A stretch of DNA of 64,000 bases from Pseudomonas phenolilytica (GTDB lineage Bacteria; Pseudomonadota; Gammaproteobacteria; Pseudomonadales; Pseudomonadaceae). The stretch is taken from assembly GCF_021432765.1 (NCBI RefSeq), contig NZ_CP058908.1, forward strand, positions 2,124,001-2,188,000, given 5' to 3'. Each line of letters starts with the position of its first letter. Within the stretch, counting starts at the first letter, position 1. This document shows, piece by piece, positions 56,210-64,000 of the stretch. The translations under genes and the position numbers were made by a program. The notes beneath the pieces are model-generated. The model was not told the DNA's origin and did not search any database. It saw only the letters and a list, made by a program, of their open reading frames with translations.

Positions 56210-57895
56210 ATGCTTTCGAATCTTCGACTTCGCGCGAAACTCCTGCTACTGGCCCTCGGGCCGATCCTGCTCCTGACGATCATGCTCAGCGGCATCGCCG
56301 TGTACGAGCTGCGCAACCTCGCCGAGCAGCAGGAGGAGCACACCCGACAGAGCCTGATCAGTGACCGCCGTGCCGAACTGCAGAACTACGTGCAGCTCGC
56401 GCGCAATGCGCTGGCGCCGATCTACGACGCCTCGGCCGACGGTGACATGCAGGCGCGCGACCAGGCGGTGGCGATCCTCGAGCGCCTGTCGTACGGCAAG
56501 GACGGCTATTTCTGGGGCTACGACGACAAGTCCGTGCGCGTTCTGCAGGGCAACACCCGCGACAAGATCGGCCAGAGCTTCTACGACTTCCGCGACCCGA
56601 ATGGCGTCTATGCCATCCGTGAGCTGGTAGCGGCGGCGCAGAACGGCAGCCATTACGTCGATTACAGCTTCGGGCTGGCCGCCAGCAGCACCCTGGTGCC
56701 CAAGGTCGGCTATGCCGAGTACCTGCCGAAGTGGAAGCTGGCATTCGGCACCTCGCTCAACCTCGACGGCGTCGAGCGCGACGTCGAAGAGGCGCGCGCC
56801 GAGTTCCAGCAGCGCATCGACGTGCTGGTGACCATCATGCTCGGCTCGGCCGCGGCGCTGCTGGTACTGATGGCGATTCTTGCCGTGTTCATGAGCAACG
56901 CCGTACTGCGGCCGCTGCTGCTGATAAAAGCCCGTCTGGACGACATGGCGCAGGGCGAGGGCGATCTCACCCATCGCCTGCCGGTGACCAGCAAGGACGA
57001 GCTCGGCGAACTGGCTGGCGCCTTCAACCGCTTCGTCGAGAAGATCCATCTGCTGGTACGCCAGGTCGCCGGTACCACCACCGAGCTGACCGGCATGGTG
57101 GGCGCGGTGGCCAGCCAGGCGCAGCGTTCCGAGCAGGCCATGGCCAGCCAGCGTCACGAAACCGACCAGGTCGCCACCGCAATCAACGAGATGTCCGCCG
57201 CCGCCCATGAAGTAGCCATGAGCGCGCAACGTGCCGCCGAAGCGGCGCAGGAAACCGACCAGCAGGGCCAGGCGGCCAAGCAGGTGGTCGACCAGAGCAT
57301 CCGCCAGATTCATGAGCTGGTGGTCGAGCTGCGCGGCAGCGGCGAGTCGCTCGAAGGGCTGCAGCAGGATGTGAAAGGCATCGTCGGCGTGCTCGACGTG
57401 ATCCGTGCCATCGCCGAGCAGACCAACCTACTGGCGCTCAACGCGGCCATCGAGGCGGCGCGGGCGGGCGAGGCCGGGCGTGGCTTCGCCGTGGTCGCCG
57501 ATGAGGTGCGCGCGCTGGCCAGCCGCACGCAGCAGAGCACCGGTGAGATCCAGGGCATGATCGATCGCCTGCAAAGCGCCACCAGCCACACCGTGACCGC
57601 CATGCTGCGCGCCGGCGAGAAGGGCGACAGCACTCAGCAGCAGGCGAACCAGGCCGGCGAATCGCTGGATGCCATCGCGGCGTTGATTGGCACCATCAAC
57701 TCGATGAATGCGCAGATCGCCGCGGCAGCCGAAGAACAGACCGCCGTGGCCGAAGAGATCAACCGCAGCGTGCATCACATCGCCGATGCCGTGGACACCG
57801 TGGCGAGCGACGCCGCGCAAGGCGCGCAGACCTCGCGTGATCTCGGCGGTGTGGCCGAGCGCCTGCAGAAACTGGTCGGCCAGTTCCGCGTCTGA
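56210..57895 (+). CDS. Methyl-accepting chemotaxis protein with single-Cache domain
   Basis: A protein of about 561 residues. Order: helix 1 ([22 protein letters not shown], about 10-31); periplasmic sCache_2 sensor with [13 protein letters not shown] and [11 protein letters not shown]; helix 2 (about 205-228, [19 protein letters not shown]); HAMP ([45 protein letters not shown]); long coiled coil with the signalling tip [40 protein letters not shown]. sCache_2 receptors often sense small carboxylates. The start could also be ATG 56201. A perfect 12-bp hairpin follows the stop. Confidence 0.92.
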   Translation: MLSNLRLRAKLLLLALGPILLLTIMLSGIAVYELRNLAEQQEEHTRQSLISDRRAELQNYVQLARNALAPIYDASADGDMQARDQAVAILERLSYGKDGYFWGYDDKSVRVLQGNTRDKIGQSFYDFRDPNGVYAIRELVAAAQNGSHYVDYSFGLAASSTLVPKVGYAEYLPKWKLAFGTSLNLDGVERDVEEARAEFQQRIDVLVTIMLGSAAALLVLMAILAVFMSNAVLRPLLLIKARLDDMAQGEGDLTHRLPVTSKDELGELAGAFNRFVEKIHLLVRQVAGTTTELTGMVGAVASQAQRSEQAMASQRHETDQVATAINEMSAAAHEVAMSAQRAAEAAQETDQQGQAAKQVVDQSIRQIHELVVELRGSGESLEGLQQDVKGIVGVLDVIRAIAEQTNLLALNAAIEAARAGEAGRGFAVVADEVRALASRTQQSTGEIQGMIDRLQSATSHTVTAMLRAGEKGDSTQQQANQAGESLDAIAALIGTINSMNAQIAAAAEEQTAVAEEINRSVHHIADAVDTVASDAAQGAQTSRDLGGVAERLQKLVGQFRV

Positions 57896-57901
57896 TCGTG
57901 A

Positions 57902-57935
57902 CGCAACGGCGGCGCAATGCCGCCGTTGCGTTTGG
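57902..57935 (+). terminator. Terminator hairpin after the chemoreceptor gene
   Basis: CGCAACGGCGGC (57902-57913) pairs over 12 bp with GCCGCCGTTGCG (57919-57930), loop GCAAT, followed by TTT. The remaining gap to 58207 shows only a small CCCCG/CGGGG hairpin near 58126-58143 and presumably the promoter of the next gene. Confidence 0.75.
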
Positions 57936-58207
57936 CTTGCCTGCGACTCCCTCCCGAAAACCTCCCCGCCGTTACTTCCAGCCCAACCAGGCCGGTGCGT
58001 GAGCTGTGCGCGCCCGTACGCCGCGCCGTCGCGTTGCCGCGGAGTTCCACTGACCCGACCGACGGCATGACCGCCTGGCGCCCCCGCAAGAACGCCGCGG
58101 CGAGCCCCCGGGTCTAGCTCCCTATGGCCGCGTCCCCGATACCGGGGAGTGGTGGTGTAAGCCTTAAGCGGCCTGCCCATCAATCACGTCGCAAGGATGA
58201 GTCACCC

Positions 58208-59818
58208 ATGCACAAGAACAACAACGCACTACGGGTAGTCGCTTCTCTCGCAATGGCCTTTACCGGCGCGGCTTTCGCCGCACCACCGGTCGAGACCCAA
58301 CGTTTCGATGATTTCTGGAGTCCCGGCAAACCGGATGCCTCGGTCTGCCGCTCGCCGTTGATGGTCGGCACACCGCTCGGTCTGCCGCGCTGTCTGCAGG
58401 CCGGCAACGTACTCAAGCACCTGCAAAGCCTGCAGGACATCGCCAGCCTCAACGACGGCAACCGCGCTTCCGGCCTGACGGGCTACCAAGCCTCGGTGGA
58501 TTACGTGCGCAGCAAGCTGGAGCGCGCCGGCTACCGGGTGCGAGTACAGGCCTTTCCCTTCCTCGCCTTCTACCCGACCGGCCCCGGCGTGCTCAATGCG
58601 CTGGCGCCGCAGCAGCAGAACTACGTCTGGGAGGAAGACTTCACCTACCTGGAGCAGAGCGATCCCGGCACCGTCACCGCCCAGGTGGTAGCGGTGGACG
58701 TCGCGCTCGGTGCCGGCAACACCTCCACCAGCGGTTGCGAGGCAGAAGACTTCGCCGGCTTCCCCGCTGGCGCCATTGCCTTGATCCAGCGCGGCACCTG
58801 CGCGTTCGGCCAGAAGGCCACGTTGGCCGCCGCGGCGGGAGCATCCGGCGTGGTGATCTTCAACCAGGGCGATACCGAGGACCGCAAGGGCCTGATGGGC
58901 GCCACCCTCGGTGCGGATTACGCTGGCGGCATTCCGGTGCTGTTCGCCACCTACGACAACGGTGCGGCCTGGGCGCAGACCGCCGGCTTGCAATTGAGCA
59001 TGACGGTCGACGTGATCCGCGAGCAGACCGAAACCTACAACGTCCTGGCCGAGACGCGTCGCGGCAATCCGGACAACGTGGTGATGGTCGGCGCGCACCT
59101 GGACTCGGTGGCCGAAGGCCCCGGCATCAACGACAACGGTTCCGGCAGCGCTGCATTGCTGGAGATGGCGCTGCTGATGAGCAAGGCCCATCCGTTGAAC
59201 AAGGTGCGCTTCGCCTGGTGGGGCGCGGAGGAATCCGGTCTGGTCGGTTCGACCCATTACGTCACGCAGTTGCCGGACGAGGAAAAGCGGCGCATCAAGG
59301 CCTACCTCAACGCCGACATGATCGGCTCGCCGAACTTCGCCAACTTCATCTATGACGGCGACGGTTCGGACTTCGGCCTGCAGGGCCCGCCCGGCTCGGC
59401 AGCCATCGAGCGACTGCTGCGTGCGTACTTCGATCTGCGCAACCAGCCCTCCGAAGGCACGGAAATCGACTTCCGTTCCGACTATGCGCAGTTCTTCGAG
59501 GATGGCATCGCCTTTGGCGGGCTGTTCACCGGCGCCGAGGACGTGAAGAGCGAGGCCCAGGCGCAGCGCTATGGCGGTGCGGCAGGACAGGCGTTCGACC
59601 CGTGCTATCACAACGAGTGCGACAACCTCGCCAACATCTCCAGCGAAGCCCTCGAGCTGCACGGCGATGCGCTGGCCTTCGCCACCAGCTGGCTGTCGCT
59701 GTCGACCAAGGCCATCGATGACGAGATTGCCGCCGCGGCCAGCGCCGCCCAGGGTGCCACGACCCTGCGTGCGCAGAAGGTACAGGAGAAATCCCGCTGG
59801 GGTCTCTGGCTGCGCTGA
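58208..59818 (+). CDS. pepB: Secreted M28 aminopeptidase (PaAP/PepB type)
   Basis: A 536-residue precursor with signal peptide (ALRVVASLAMAFTGAAFA, cleavage near residue 27). A propeptide-like region is followed by a PA insert (about 150-290; AIALIQRGTCAFGQKATLAAAAGASGVVIFNQ) and the M28 zinc-peptidase core. Zinc ligands and catalytic residues: His in VGAHLDSV, Asp in INDNGSGS, Glu-Glu in WGAEESGL, Asp in LNADMIGS and His in CYHNECDN. Length and order equal the P. aeruginosa leucine aminopeptidase exported by type II secretion, common in biofilm matrix and vesicles. Confidence 0.93.
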   Translation: MHKNNNALRVVASLAMAFTGAAFAAPPVETQRFDDFWSPGKPDASVCRSPLMVGTPLGLPRCLQAGNVLKHLQSLQDIASLNDGNRASGLTGYQASVDYVRSKLERAGYRVRVQAFPFLAFYPTGPGVLNALAPQQQNYVWEEDFTYLEQSDPGTVTAQVVAVDVALGAGNTSTSGCEAEDFAGFPAGAIALIQRGTCAFGQKATLAAAAGASGVVIFNQGDTEDRKGLMGATLGADYAGGIPVLFATYDNGAAWAQTAGLQLSMTVDVIREQTETYNVLAETRRGNPDNVVMVGAHLDSVAEGPGINDNGSGSAALLEMALLMSKAHPLNKVRFAWWGAEESGLVGSTHYVTQLPDEEKRRIKAYLNADMIGSPNFANFIYDGDGSDFGLQGPPGSAAIERLLRAYFDLRNQPSEGTEIDFRSDYAQFFEDGIAFGGLFTGAEDVKSEAQAQRYGGAAGQAFDPCYHNECDNLANISSEALELHGDALAFATSWLSLSTKAIDDEIAAAASAAQGATTLRAQKVQEKSRWGLWLR

Positions 59819-59946
59819 TCGTCTGAGCGTCTGACCATCGCGCCGGTTCGCCGGCGCGGTGCGATTGAAGGGCTGTCGGCTCGTCGTTCGGCACCGTGCG
59901 AAATCTGCGACAATCGCGCCCTTCACGAATTGCCCCACGGCTGTCC

Positions 59947-62900
59947 ATGACCGACGCAACGCCCGCCTTCGATACCCTGTTCAACAACCTCGACCAGACC
60001 TTCAGCGCCGACCGCCATCGCTTGCGCCGGCAGCTGCACGAGCTGCGCAAGAAGCCCGATGAAGGCAAGTTCGCCCAGTGGCTGGAGCGCTTCCGGGCCT
60101 CGGTGGCCAAGGTCGAGGCGCGTCGGCAGAGCGTACCGGCGATCCGCTACGACGACGCCCTGCCGATTGCCGCCAAGCGCGACGAGATCAAGGCCGCGCT
60201 GGAAAAGCACCAGGTGCTGGTGATCGCCGGTGAAACCGGTTCGGGCAAGACCACCCAGTTGCCGAAGATCTGCCTGGAGATCGGCCGTGGCGTGAATGGG
60301 CTGATCGGCCATACCCAGCCGCGCCGGCTGGCCGCGCGCAGCGTGGCGACGCGGGTGGCGGAGGAGCTAGGCGCGCCGCTGGGCGAACTGGTGGGCTATC
60401 AGGTGCGCTTCGAGGATCAGAGCACCGAGCGCACGCTGATCAAGCTGATGACCGACGGCATCCTGCTGGCCGAGACCCAGCACGACCGCTTCCTGGAAAA
60501 GTACGACACGATCATCGTCGACGAGGCCCACGAGCGCTCGCTGAATATCGATTTCCTGCTCGGCTTCCTGAAAACGCTGCTGCCACGCCGGCCGGACCTG
60601 AAGGTGATCATTACCTCGGCGACCATCGATCTGCAGCGCTTCAGTAAGCACTTCAATGATGCGCCGATCATCGAGGTGTCCGGGCGTACCTACCCGGTGG
60701 AGACCTGGTACCGCCCGCTGGCCGCCGAGGCCGACGAGGACGGCAACCGGGTCGAGGACGATCTGACCGTCGATCAGGGCATCCTCGCGGCGCTGGACGA
60801 GATCGCCGCTCACGAGAAAAGCGTCGGCCAGCGCCCGGGCGACGTGCTGGTGTTCCTCCCCGGCGAGCGCGAGATTCGCGATGCTGCCGAGATGCTGCGC
60901 AAGGCCAACCTGCGCCTGACCGAGGTGCTGCCGCTGTATGCGCGCCTGACGCCGGCCGAGCAGCAGAAGATCTTCCGTCCGGCAGCCGGCCGCAAGATCG
61001 TGCTGGCCACCAACGTCGCGGAAACCTCGCTGACCGTGCCGGGCATCCGCTACGTGATCGACTCGGGCACCGCGCGCATCAGCCGCTACAGCTACCGTGC
61101 CAAGGTCCAGCGCCTGCCCATCGAGGCGGTGTCGCAGGCCAGTGCCAATCAGCGCAAGGGCCGCTGCGGCCGGGTCGAGCCGGGCATCTGCATCCGCCTG
61201 TACAGCGAGGAGGATTTTCTCTCCCGCCCGGCGTTCACCGATCCGGAAATCCTGCGCACCAACCTCGCCGCGGTGATCCTGCAGATGCTGCACCTGCGCC
61301 TCGGCGATATTCAGGATTTCCCCTTCATCGAGCCGCCGGACGGCAAGGCCATCAGCGACGGCTTCAACCTGCTGCAGGAGCTCTCGGCGGTCAACCGCGA
61401 GAACCAGCTGACGCCATTGGGCCGCCAGCTGGCGCGCCTGCCCATCGATCCGCGCCTTGGCCGCATGCTGCTGGAGGCCGCGCGGCTCGGCAGCCTGAGC
61501 GAAGTGCTGATCGTCGCCAGCGCACTCTCGGTGCAGGACGTGCGCGAGCGCCCGGCCGACCGCCAGCAGGCGGCGGATCAGGCCCACGCACAATGGAAGG
61601 ACCCGGACTCGGACTTCGCCGCGCTGATCAACCTCTGGCGCGGCTTCGAGGAGCAGCGCCAGGCGCTGGGCGCCAACGCGCTGCGCAGCTGGTGCCGCAA
61701 GCACTTCCTCAACTACCTGCGCCTGCGCGAGTGGCGCGATGCGCACCGGCAATTGCTGCTGATCGCTCGCGAGCTCAAGCTCGGCGCGGGTAAGGCGGTG
61801 GATGGCTCCGGCCATCCACCCTACGCCAAGGGCAAAACCGATGCCCCGGACGGCCACGTCGGCAAGCATCGTAGGGTGGAAGACGGCGCAGCCTCTTCCA
61901 CGCGTCCGGCCGATTCCGCCTCCCAACCCGCGCCCACCAAGGACACCAAGGTCAACGTCATCCTCCGCCAGCAGGCCGAAGCCAGCGAGGCCGCGCAGAA
62001 GGCCAAGAGCTACGCCGCCGTGCACCAGGCGATCCTCGCCGGCCTACTCAGCCAGATCGGTCACAAGACCGAGGACGGCGATTATCTCGGCGCGCGCCAG
62101 CGGCGCTTCTGGATACATCCGGGAAGCAGCATCGGCCGCAAGAAGCCGCAGTGGGTAATGGCCGCCGAGCTGGTGGAAACCACCAAGCTGTTCGCGCGCA
62201 TGGTGGCGAAGATCGAACCGGACTGGATCGAGCCGCTGGCCGGGCACCTGATCAAGAAAAACCACTTCGAGCCGCACTGGGAGAAGAAGCGCGGCCAGGT
62301 GGTGGCCTACGAGCAGGTGACGCTCTACGGGCTGATCGTGGTCGGCCGCCGCCCGGTGCACTACGGGCCCATCGACCCGCCCGCGGCGCGCGAGCTGTTC
62401 ATCCGCGAAGGCCTGGTGCGCGGCGAGATCAACAGCCGTGCCCGCGCGCTGGCGGCCAACCGCGAACTGCTCGAGCGCATGGACGAGCTGGAGGCCAAGG
62501 CGCGGCGTCGCGACATCCTCGCCGACGAGGAAACCCTGTTCGGCTACTACGATGCGCGCCTGCCAGCGGACATCTACCAGACCGCCAGCTTCGAGAACTG
62601 GTATAAGCGCGAGAGCCAGAAGAACCCGCAGCTGCTGGTCATGCGCGAGGAGGACGTGCTCGCCCGCGAAGCCAGCGAGGTCACCGCCGCGCAGTACCCG
62701 GACCACCTGCGCATCGGCGAGCTGCAGTTGCCGCTGGAATACCACTTCGAACCCAACCACCCGCGCGACGGCGTAACCCTGCGCGTGCCGGCGCCGCTGT
62801 TGCCGCAACTGCGGCGCGAACGGCTCGACTGGCTGGTGCCCGGGTTGATCGAGGCCAAGGCGGTCGCGCTGGTGCGCGGCCTGCCCAAGGCGATCCGCAA

Positions 62901-64000
62901 GAACTTCGTGCCGGTGCCGGACTTCGTCGGCGCGGCGCTTTCCAAGATCGCTTTCGGCGAAGGCTCGCTGCCCGAGGCGCTGGGGCGCGAACTGACGCGC
63001 ATGACCGGCGCCCGCGTGCCGGACGAGGCCTGGGCCGAGGCCGCCGCCGGGCTGGAAAACCACCTGAAGATGAACATCGAGGTGGTCGATGCCCGCGGCA
63101 AGTTCCTCGGCGAAGGCCGCGACCTGGCCGAGCTGACGGCGCGCTTCGCCGAGGCCAGCCAGGCCGCCCTGGCGCCGCCGCAGCAGAAGGCCGAACAGAA
63201 GCCGGTCGAGGCCAAGGGTTTTGCCCAGGTCGCGGAAAAGGCCCAGGCGAAGATGGCGGGCTTGTCGATGACCGTCTACCCGGCGCTGGTGGAAGAGGCT
63301 GGGGTGGTCAAGGAGGCGCGCTTCCCGACCCAGGCCGAGGCGGAATGGCAGCACCGCCGCGCCCTGCAGCGCCTGTTGCTGCAACAGCTGGCGGAACCGG
63401 CCAAGTACCTGCGCAACAAGTTGCCGGGCCTTACTGAGCTCGGCCTGCTCTACCGTGACATGGGCAAGGTCGATGCACTGGTCGAGGACATCCTGCTGGC
63501 CAGCCTGGACAGCTGCATTCTCGATGGCGAGGTCGCGCTGCCGCGTGACGGCGCCGCACTGGCGTCGCTGGCCGAGCGCAAGCGCGGCGACTGGACCGCG
63601 CATGCCGAACGGCTGGCGCGCCTGACGCTGGAAATCCTCAAGCACTGGCACGGCCTGCAGAAGCGCTTCAAGGGCAAGATCGATCTGGCCCAGGCGGTGG
63701 CGCTCAACGACATCAAGGCGCAGCTGGGCAACCTGGTCTATCCGGGCTTCGTCCGCGAAACGCCGGCCGAGTGGCTGAAGGAATACCCGCGCTATCTCAA
63801 GGCCATCGAGCAACGCTTCGAGAAGATCGGCGCGCAGCTGCAGCGTGATCGCGTCTGGTCCGGCGAGCTGGGCGGCTACTGGGAGCAGTACCAGGCGCGG
63901 CTGCACAAGCACCAGCAGGAGGGCAAGCGCGACCCGCAGCTGAGCCAGTACCGCTGGATGCTGGAGGAGTACCGCGTCTCGCTGTGGGCCCAGCAGTTGG
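59947..64000 (+). CDS. hrpA: ATP-dependent RNA helicase HrpA, C-terminus cut by window edge
   Basis: Open from ATG 59947 to the window end, 1,351 codons, lacking perhaps twenty residues. DEAH-type motifs: Walker [16 protein letters not shown] near residue 94, [16 protein letters not shown] in [12 protein letters not shown] near residue 195, SAT in [13 protein letters not shown], and [23 protein letters not shown] near residue 400. DUF3418 C-terminal region runs to the edge ([16 protein letters not shown]). HrpA is linked to ribosome rescue in E. coli. Unusual: residues about 617-655 are encoded by two inverted REP-like palindromes (see 61797-61903), a stretch I do not expect in other HrpA proteins. 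Confidence 0.95.
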   Translation, partial: MTDATPAFDTLFNNLDQTFSADRHRLRRQLHELRKKPDEGKFAQWLERFRASVAKVEARRQSVPAIRYDDALPIAAKRDEIKAALEKHQVLVIAGETGSGKTTQLPKICLEIGRGVNGLIGHTQPRRLAARSVATRVAEELGAPLGELVGYQVRFEDQSTERTLIKLMTDGILLAETQHDRFLEKYDTIIVDEAHERSLNIDFLLGFLKTLLPRRPDLKVIITSATIDLQRFSKHFNDAPIIEVSGRTYPVETWYRPLAAEADEDGNRVEDDLTVDQGILAALDEIAAHEKSVGQRPGDVLVFLPGEREIRDAAEMLRKANLRLTEVLPLYARLTPAEQQKIFRPAAGRKIVLATNVAETSLTVPGIRYVIDSGTARISRYSYRAKVQRLPIEAVSQASANQRKGRCGRVEPGICIRLYSEEDFLSRPAFTDPEILRTNLAAVILQMLHLRLGDIQDFPFIEPPDGKAISDGFNLLQELSAVNRENQLTPLGRQLARLPIDPRLGRMLLEAARLGSLSEVLIVASALSVQDVRERPADRQQAADQAHAQWKDPDSDFAALINLWRGFEEQRQALGANALRSWCRKHFLNYLRLREWRDAHRQLLLIARELKLGAGKAVDGSGHPPYAKGKTDAPDGHVGKHRRVEDGAASSTRPADSASQPAPTKDTKVNVILRQQAEASEAAQKAKSYAAVHQAILAGLLSQIGHKTEDGDYLGARQRRFWIHPGSSIGRKKPQWVMAAELVETTKLFARMVAKIEPDWIEPLAGHLIKKNHFEPHWEKKRGQVVAYEQVTLYGLIVVGRRPVHYGPIDPPAARELFIREGLVRGEINSRARALAANRELLERMDELEAKARRRDILADEETLFGYYDARLPADIYQTASFENWYKRESQKNPQLLVMREEDVLAREASEVTAAQYPDHLRIGELQLPLEYHFEPNHPRDGVTLRVPAPLLPQLRRERLDWLVPGLIEAKAVALVRGLPKAIRKNFVPVPDFVGAALSKIAFGEGSLPEALGRELTRMTGARVPDEAWAEAAAGLENHLKMNIEVVDARGKFLGEGRDLAELTARFAEASQAALAPPQQKAEQKPVEAKGFAQVAEKAQAKMAGLSMTVYPALVEEAGVVKEARFPTQAEAEWQHRRALQRLLLQQLAEPAKYLRNKLPGLTELGLLYRDMGKVDALVEDILLASLDSCILDGEVALPRDGAALASLAERKRGDWTAHAERLARLTLEILKHWHGLQKRFKGKIDLAQAVALNDIKAQLGNLVYPGFVRETPAEWLKEYPRYLKAIEQRFEKIGAQLQRDRVWSGELGGYWEQYQARLHKHQQEGKRDPQLSQYRWMLEEYRVSLWAQQL
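61797..61903. repeat. Inverted pair of REP-like palindromes inside hrpA
   Basis: First unit: GTGGATGG (61798-61805) pairs with CCATCCAC (61812-61819) and is followed by CCTACG. Second unit: CGTAGGGTGG from 61870 with stem GTGGAAGA (61876-61883) and TCTTCCAC (61894-61901). The units are in opposite orientation with about 45 bp between, like a BIME. The second closely matches the intergenic palindrome at 3998-4030. The hrpA frame stays open through both. Confidence 0.75.

Noticed and set aside
60367..62025. 552-codon open frame on the minus strand
   Set aside because: Antisense to hrpA, with no recognisable domain and shadow-type composition.

Overview
The window looks like a chromosomal segment of a high-GC gammaproteobacterium of the Pseudomonas group, most likely the P. 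stutzeri (Stutzerimonas) lineage. Reasons: gene blocks in the order I know from Pseudomonas (puuE-uraD-alc-allA with uraH and a GntR regulator; dcd/apbC/metG; livKHMGF; rapA with an alkB gene; tandem fadD genes with phaJ; pepB-type aminopeptidase), a tiny CcoM-like cbb3-oxidase subunit behind an ANR-like box, and REP-like GTAGGGTGG palindromes. No rRNA or CRISPR was seen; there is one intact tRNA.

Region by region: 1-7.7 kb holds the urate-to-glyoxylate pathway (puuD partial, allA, alc, uraD, puuE leftward; uraH rightward), a LysE-type exporter, an AzgA-type purine permease and an FCD-GntR regulator. Four TTGT-NN-ACAA palindromes lie upstream of these transcription units and probably form one regulon. 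7.9-8.8 kb has three small lipoprotein genes, two absent from ordinary gene calls because of size. 8.9-13.7 kb is a beta-ketoadipate cluster (pcaR, pcaIJ, pcaF, pcaD) with strong inverted repeats upstream of pcaR and pcaI.

13.8-26.9 kb is a complete filamentous (inovirus, Pf-like) prophage of about 13 kb inserted at the 3' end of tRNA-Gly(CCC). A 29-bp perfect direct repeat bounds it, and the phage copy also restores the tRNA terminator. Rightward it has small DNA-binding proteins, a probable ssDNA-binding protein, major coat protein, pIII-like adsorption protein, pVI-like protein, Zot/pI, a large stem-loop, a replication protein, a tyrosine integrase and a RelE-HigA-like toxin-antitoxin pair. 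Leftward, behind a putative repressor and a cluster of GACGAA-N3-TTCGTC operators, lies an AT-rich cargo operon: an SF1 helicase, an uncharacterised (possibly DUF2290-like) protein and a membrane-anchored DUF2726 putative nuclease. This cargo is the best candidate in the window for an undescribed system, plausibly phage defence or superinfection exclusion expressed by the lysogen.

26.9-64 kb is core genome: rsuA-like, metG, apbC, cold shock gene, dcd, the branched-chain amino-acid ABC transporter, a PhnD/selenate-like ABC transporter, a glxR-like reductase with a hydroxypyruvate isomerase-like protein, an MFS transporter, a yegD-like Hsp70, a CHAD protein, rapA, an alkB homologue, ccoM, phaJ, two fadD genes, a Cache chemoreceptor, a secreted M28 aminopeptidase and a nearly complete hrpA. 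The hrpA gene carries a pair of inverted REP-like palindromes translated in frame.
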